64,000 nucleotides of DNA from Acorus gramineus (lineage: Eukaryota > Streptophyta > Magnoliopsida > Acorales > Acoraceae), in the NCBI GenBank assembly GCA_030737835.1, contig CM060851.1, forward strand, positions 10,597,611 through 10,661,610, read 5' to 3'. How positions within the stretch are numbered: the stretch's first letter is position 1; each line of letters begins with the position of its first letter. The position numbers were made by a program, and so were the translations under genes. The notes under the pieces are model-generated. The model saw only the letters and a list, made by a program, of their open reading frames with translations. It was not told the origin of the DNA and did not search any database. Positions 60,101 to 64,000 of the stretch are shown piece by piece.

Positions 60101-60212
60101 CAACCAAGGTCTACCTTCCTTGCAAGATAGCCATCGAGCCAATCAGTGATTGCTGCAGCAATAAAGATGCCGGTTGTAGCAGTTGTACCCCACCATCCAT
60201 TCATGTAGAAAG
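54142..60212 (-). CDS. PGPS1: phosphatidylglycerophosphate synthase, 3' part of gene
   Basis: CDP-alcohol phosphatidyltransferase that joins CDP-diacylglycerol and glycerol-3-phosphate to make PGP, the committed step to phosphatidylglycerol in plastid and mitochondrial membranes. Minus-strand exons are 60212-60115, 59997-59947, 59569-59456, 54582-54526, 54443-54358 and 54262-54142 (stop TAA 54144-54142). All have AG/GT borders and consistent phase, giving about 175 residues against just under 300 for the Arabidopsis enzyme. The catalytic signature D-G-x2-A-R-x8-G-x3-D-x3-D is complete across the first two exons (TDWLDGYLARK, then TFGAFLDPVADK). Later parts match the family: LMVAATLVLLCT, WLLPVPSIAIIGRE, ITMSAVREWAASQ, NNLGKWKTATQMTALTILLA and VGLLYVSAG, ending KKIWVVLLK. 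Several hydrophobic helices are evident. The transit peptide and first helix lie beyond 60212, probably outside the window. The 4.9-kb intron holds a LINE and a MITE. Confidence 0.93.
54583..55404 (-). other. PGPS1 intron sequence, left part
   Basis: AT-rich intron between the PGPS1 exon at 54526-54582 and the MITE. No recognised feature. Confidence 0.55.
55405..55858. mobile_element. Tourist-like MITE in PGPS1 intron
   Basis: The left end GCCCCCGTTTGGATAGCGAG and the right end, inverted, GGCACCCGTTTGGATGG share the CCCGTTTGGAT core of PIF/Harbinger MITEs. The next internal words (ATTCCGATATAGATAATTAT, TATTCTAGTATAG) also pair. TAA precedes the left end; the right duplication is not clear. 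About 454 bp. Confidence 0.65.
56330..58780 (-). mobile_element. LINE-H: old 5'-truncated L1 in PGPS1 intron
   Basis: Read right to left: DNIKFFLKCANHQRRLTLIS (about 58735-58670), the EEKAPG..LRFFQIF region (58430), RT pieces, then SWEKVCTRKKLGGMGTLYLE with MNMALLYKWLWR (57557-57450), further zf-RVT remnants, and an L1-like 3' end near 56340-56400. Many frame changes and stops show that it is older than LINE-A and LINE-C. It lies wholly inside the 4.9-kb PGPS1 intron, in the same orientation as the gene. Confidence 0.8.
58781..59455 (-). other. PGPS1 intron sequence, right part
   Basis: AT-rich intron between LINE-H and the donor of the PGPS1 exon at 59456. Nothing else recognised. Confidence 0.55.
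59649..59881. mobile_element. Tourist-like MITE in PGPS1 intron (233 bp)
   Basis: The ends GGGTCCGTTTGGAAAC and, inverted, GGCCCCGTTTGGTTCC are flanked on both sides by TAA (59646-59648, 59882-59884). The interior also folds (AAAAAGTT / AACTTTTT and AAGCGGAATC-type words). No coding capacity. Confidence 0.85.
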
Positions 60213-60604
60213 CTAGAAAGTGTAACAGTGACCAATAAGGATAGTCAAGCTCAATCACATACAAAATTAATAAAATGAATTTACTTTATTTTGCTCTACA
60301 TATCAGAATATTTGGCAAGCATCAAGTATGAAAAGAAGAAAACTTGTAGTTTCCATGTAGCAATACAAAACTAAAACATATTCTATTTCATTAAAAAATC
60401 TATTATAGATAGGGATGGAACTAAAGTTGCAGGCAAGACTTCATAAATGAAGTGTATGCTCTAAATTTCAAGGAGCTTAAACCGAATTCTACTTAATAAC
60501 ATATATTAAAAAGGGTAATTAGCACTTTTAGCCCCTGAAATTTGAATATTTATAGAAATAGTCTCATCACCCGAATATTTGTAAAAATTAGCTCCGTTGA
60601 AATT

Positions 60605-60880
60605 TTATACTGGAGACGGGTTATATAATCCGTCTCCAGTGTTGTAACCCGTACCTGTCCCATTTACACTGGAGACGGATTATATACAATCCGTCTCCAG
60701 GAGACGGATTGTATATAATCCTGCAGACGGATTGTATATAATCCGTCTCCAGTGTAAATTCCCAATAAGGGGGTGATTTACACTGGAGACGGATTGTATA
60801 TAATCCGTCTCTAGTGTAAATGGGACAGATACGGGTTATAACACTGGAGACGGATTATATCCGTCTCCAGTGTAAAATTT
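60605..60880. repeat. palindrome array, cluster 1
   Basis: Five or so palindromic units with arms GGAGACGG / CCGTCTCC around an AT core of about 10-14 bp, separated by short spacers (CAGTGTAAATGGGACAGATA and its inverse). The right half (60730-60880) is repeated in direct orientation at 61610-61770; the left half is its inverse. Confidence 0.85.
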
Positions 60881-61289
60881 CACCTATGTGATTTGTATAA
60901 CCATGTATGAAAACAAAGCATCATTTCAAAAGGTTGTCTTGTCTTGTAAATAAACATGCACCTATGTGGCTATGTAAGAGGTTACGAAAAACACAACAGT
61001 GATGATTGCCTTTCGCTACTAAAAGCTTAAATAAAAGCCTCTACATAAATTTTTAATAAAAAATATCCTAATGTTCCTAATTGTGTTGCATCTGCGGAGT
61101 ACTATAGACTAGTTATAAAATTCACATTTATTGTATCAAAGTATACAATTCGTTGAAATTTTTTCACATTATCTATGAATGATATCAATCAATTCATTAG
61201 AATATATAAATCTAATGATCAATCCTTTTTTTAATGTATCAAAATATAAAAGTATATATATATCTCATTAGAGTTATATATCCCACCAC

Positions 61290-61440
61290 TTCCCCTTTGC
61301 ATATATAAGCCATGTCCTCGCTGCCAAGCCCTAAAACTTCCATTTTTCACCCCTTTTGTCCCTCTTTCACCCACTCACCCGTTGCCAACCTCAAAAAATT
61401 ATAAAAAACAACTCTGAATCTAAAGGTAAACATCAAAACC
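61290..61440 (+). promoter_or_regulatory. promoter-like block inside the palindrome element
   Basis: GCATATATAAGCC (about 61299-61311) is followed by a pyrimidine-rich leader (about 61330-61400), a donor-like AAAG|GTAAAC (about 61422) and two AAACCCTAAAT telo-box words (61436, 61518), typical of housekeeping or ribosomal-protein gene leaders. No coding exon follows. Possibly a captured 5' gene end. Confidence 0.35.
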
Positions 61441-61596
61441 CTAAATATTCTTGAATTTTATTATTTATTTATCAATTGTTTTGATTTTATTGATTACATT
61501 TGGGTTTTTTTTTATCAAAACCCTAAATGTTGAATGTTGAATTTATTTATTATTGGAAATTAAGATTATATACAATATAAAAAAAAATGAAGATGG

Positions 61597-61770
61597 AAAA
61601 CGGATTGTATATAATCCAATCCGTCTCCAGTGTAAATTTCCAATAAGGGGGTAATTTACACTAGAGACGGATTATATATAATCCGTCTCCAGTGTAAATG
61701 GGGCAGATACGGGTTACAACACTGGATACGGATTATATATAATCTGTCTCTAATGTAAAATTTCAACGGG
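61597..61770. repeat. palindrome array, cluster 2
   Basis: Three palindromic units with the same GAGACGGATTATATATAATC core, a direct-order copy of 60730-60880 with about 10 percent differences. Confidence 0.85.
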
Positions 61771-61869
61771 GCTAGTTTTTACAAATATTCGGGTGGCAGG
61801 GCTATTTTTATAAATATTCAATTTTTAGGGGCTAAAAGTGCTAATTACCCTATTAAAAATGTCTCCAAT

Positions 61870-62035
61870 ACCGAACCACCTCTTAGCAGGTTGGTAGAGG
61901 TACCTCCTCTTCACCGAAGGGTCCTGGGTTCGAGTCTCGCCCATGTTGATAGAAGAAGATTTGACCAGGAATAATAAAATCAAAATAGAAAAAAAAGTTT
62001 ACCAACCAAAAAAAAAATGTCCCCAACCCATAACA
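61870..62035 (+). mobile_element. tRNA-derived SINE
   Basis: An A-box-like TTAGCAGGTTGGTAGAGG and a B-box GGTTCGAGTCTCGCCC about 45 bases later give the Pol III promoter of a tRNA-derived SINE. The body ends in A-rich tracts at about 61990-62020. No complete tRNA cloverleaf is possible. It lies directly beside the right end of the TIR element. Confidence 0.7.
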
Positions 62036-62049
62036 TATTCTGAACCCTG

Positions 62050-62663
62050 ACATATAGTGGACCTTTTTCAAAACCTGAACTCCAGAATTCCTTGTGGAAT
62101 AATTTGAGGGATATTCTTATGTGCAGTCCTTCTTAAAGTCCAACATGAAGCATCTACCTTTATAAAAAAAATGAATAATATATGTCAATCTATGAAAATA
62201 ACAAGACTTCAACAACGCCCGTCCCTGTAACTCAAGTTTGGCCTTTTAAAAGTCAAACCTGAATTCTAGTAAAATAAAAAAAATTCAGTCTTTTGAAGGC
62301 TGAACTTTGGTTGACACATCAGAAAAAAAGGATGTTGGTGCAAGTTAAAACAAAAGGAAAGGAAGTTTGACTTTTAGAAGGCCAATCTTTTTGTGATTTC
62401 AAACAAAGGTAAGTGCCATAAAAAGTCGCATTCTCTGTCACATACTCTAATCTATCTAAAACAACCCACTCAATCTATCCAAAACATTCAGAGCCCATCT
62501 TGACTCTTTTTTTGTCTCTGCCTCACACATTATGAAAAAAAAAGAGGTAATTAGCTTTGTGAAAGATGAACTTCCATGGGCATCGTTGGTTTAAAAAAGG
62601 CTTACATGAAACCGCAAGATAAAGTTAGGAGGAGCTTTGAAAAATGTTGTGTGTGGGTTACTT
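62050..62663. other. spacer with short repeated inverted words
   Basis: No exon recognised. The words AGTTTGGCCTTTTAAAAGTC (62235), AGTCTTTTGAAGGCTGAACT (62286) and GTTTGACTTTTAGAAGGCCA (62366) are mutually inverted or palindromic. The PGPS1 5' exons could lie beyond but I see none here. Confidence 0.45.
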
Positions 62664-64000
62664 TTATTTTTATTTTTTTGAAAAGATAGGAACATCTTAT
62701 TAGAAAAGTGCCCCGAACAATAAGGAGATGAGGGATCCCATTTATCAAGGAGTGGGGCCTAGCTATTGTGGGCATCAAGAGCGTCGAGTTAGTTGGGGGA
62801 TTGATCCACATCGAGACATGAGGGCGTGGTGCTTGAGCGGGCAATACTACGAGTACAATGCTCATCTACTCAGGTTTTTCCTTTTCGTTATTGGTCTCTC
62901 ATCTATTGGTTTTGTTTTGTTTATTGCTTTGTTTTTTATTTTATCTCTTATTCCCCCCATATCAGACTCGTGTAACTTCGGTTTTTGGAACATAAAACTA
63001 GGGTAGCAATGGTCTGCTGTTCCCCTCAAAAAAATTGTTCCAACACCCAACACACCGCGTGTGGGATTAACCACTGTACTTTAGCAAGCTTCCTCAAGAT
63101 TACCATGCTCGCGCCTCAAAAAACCATCTCCACATTCCTTCGATTCATTAAAATTACATTGGGAACCAAGGGCCCTATAAAACATTTCCCATATTGAAGC
63201 CCTAAAAGGATACCTAAAGAATAGATGATCTCATGCTTCCTCTTCCCTCCCACAAAGCTCACAAGTTCTGTTGCCATCATGCACCAATTTCAACTTATTG
63301 ACCTTGACAATAATCTTGTCTAAAGTGAACAAGCACGTGAAGCACAAAATCTTCAAAAGGATAGAGAAATCCAAATAAGGCACTTGAATCGGATACAGGG
63401 ATGTCTTGGCAGGAAGTTTATTGAGCTTGAAATAGAAAGACTTCATGGTAAATCCGGTGCGCGAAGCCAACTTCCATCTCACCATGTCCTCATCTTCTAA
63501 ATTCAACTCCACCTCATTGACAGTCACGAGGATTGAAGTCAATTCCCCCACTTCAGTATCATTTAGATTCCAGCATAATCGAGGAGTCCAAATGATGTTG
63601 TTGTCACGACACATGAATGAGTCCCGGATGAGATCATTCTTGTCCAACGCCATTCTAAATAAGTTGGGTAAGAGGGATGCTGGAGATGCGCCTAGGAGCC
63701 AAAGGTCTTTCCAAAAGCGGGTTTCCACCCCGTTTCCAGATAGAAATTATATCTCCTCATTGATCTCCACTGCCAAATCGAGGATGTTCTTCGACACCTT
63801 CAAGATGGAAACTCTTGGTTGAGGGGTCAAGGAAAGTCTAGTGTACCCTGAGTAATATTTCTCTCCAATGATAATAGACAAATCGATTGATGATCAACAA
63901 GCAATCTCCAAAGCCATTCACCCAATAGTGCTTTGTTCATATTGATTACCACCATCCTTTGTTCCATCATATTTTTCTTCAAAGTTTTTGTCAAGAAAAA
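62664..64000 (-). mobile_element. LINE-I: L1, 3' part, continuing past the window
   Basis: The 3' end (62670-62740: GATAGGAACATCTTATTAGA, then GGAGATGAGGGATCC) matches the LINE-A tail at 1650-1695. After a nested insert, the minus strand reads CELCGREEEA, LDKIIVKVNKLK, ELNLEDEDMVRWKLASRTGF, NNIIWTPRLCWNLNDTE and TRFWKDLWLLGASPASLLPN (63728-63231), i.e. zf-RVT and the end of RT. It is the same subfamily as LINE-A and the 10.5-kb copy. Frame interruptions are present and the rest lies beyond 64000. Confidence 0.85.
62745..63038 (+). mobile_element. LINE 3' tail nested inside LINE-I
   Basis: The plus strand reads IKEWGLAIVGIKSVELVGGL, homologous to the end of LINE-B ORF2 (IRNWGLACAGARKVLLIGGK, about 29310), then a 3' UTR and a short A-run (63030-63037). 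It interrupts the minus-strand LINE-I, whose sequence resumes at about 63039. It is a strongly 5'-truncated insertion of about 290 bp. The target duplication is not resolved. Confidence 0.65.

Larger units (their letters stand above)
60513..61850. mobile_element. Mutator-like TIR element with palindrome arrays (1.34 kb)
   Basis: The left end GGGTAATTAGCACTTTTAGC and the right end GCTAAAAGTGCTAATTACCC are exact inverse copies. A perfect 9-bp duplication TATTAAAAA flanks it (60504-60512, 61851-61859). The TIR zone is about 90 bp. Two internal clusters (60605-60880, 61597-61770) contain repeated palindromes of the type CTGGAGACGGATTATA..TATAATCCGTCTCCAG. The middle (about 61300-61450) looks like a plant promoter and leader. 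No transposase. Confidence 0.88.

Noticed and set aside
61900-61950. A tRNA gene
   Set aside because: The A- and B-box words are present but the acceptor and anticodon stems do not pair and an A-rich tail follows, so a SINE is the better call.

Overview
This is nuclear DNA of a flowering plant. It has AT-rich spacers, spliced genes with GT..AG introns, three recognisable plant genes, and a dense load of L1-type LINEs, tRNA-derived SINEs and TIR/MITE DNA transposons. The species cannot be named from the sequence. The very long TE-filled introns suggest a large dicot-type genome, but that is inference.

Layout. 1-15.5 kb is a nested repeat field: an unidentified GC-rich element split by an almost full-length L1 (1628-7781, 17-bp target duplication) and by an LTR-element fossil (about 8050-9660), followed by abutting LINE tails, a Mutator-like TIR element (12046-12989) and a Tourist-like MITE (13016-13333). 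15.5-26.6 kb holds the last six coding exons (+ strand) of the phosphoinositide phosphatase SAC9. Its N-terminal SAC and WW half is not in the window. Its introns carry a MULE-type MITE with a perfect 9-bp target duplication, a 5'-truncated LINE with a perfect 16-bp duplication, and a SINE. About 160 bp after the SAC9 stop codon another LINE (26808-29505) has inserted, and a hAT element has inserted into that LINE.

29.5-40.4 kb is mostly transposons: LINE fragments, an orphan GC-rich exon-like block at 31127-31290, a two-gene PIF/Harbinger transposon (32781-38189) and a MULE-like TIR element with a doubled right end (38318-40355). The last lies just upstream of the promoter of a FAR1-related sequence (FRS) gene (TATA about 40470, 5'-UTR intron, coding exons 43894-47278, + strand). 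48.7-51.8 kb is an AT-rich field of tandem repeats built on GATACA/TGTATC words and contains a broken SAUR gene fragment. 54.1-60.2 kb is the 3' part of a phosphatidylglycerophosphate synthase gene (PGPS1, - strand); its introns hold LINE and MITE insertions. 60.5-61.85 kb is a TIR element with a perfect 9-bp duplication and an internal array of near-perfect palindromes. The window ends in a LINE with another LINE tail nested inside it.

The three host genes are not an operon. SAC9 and PGPS1 both act in phospholipid metabolism, but nothing in the sequence suggests that their closeness is functional. The most unusual material is in the repeats: the MULE-like family with shared GGG-starting ends and AT-rich 9-bp target sites, the palindrome array, the SAUR fragment inside repeat DNA, and the duplicated transposon end beside the promoter of an FRS gene, a family itself descended from MULE transposases.
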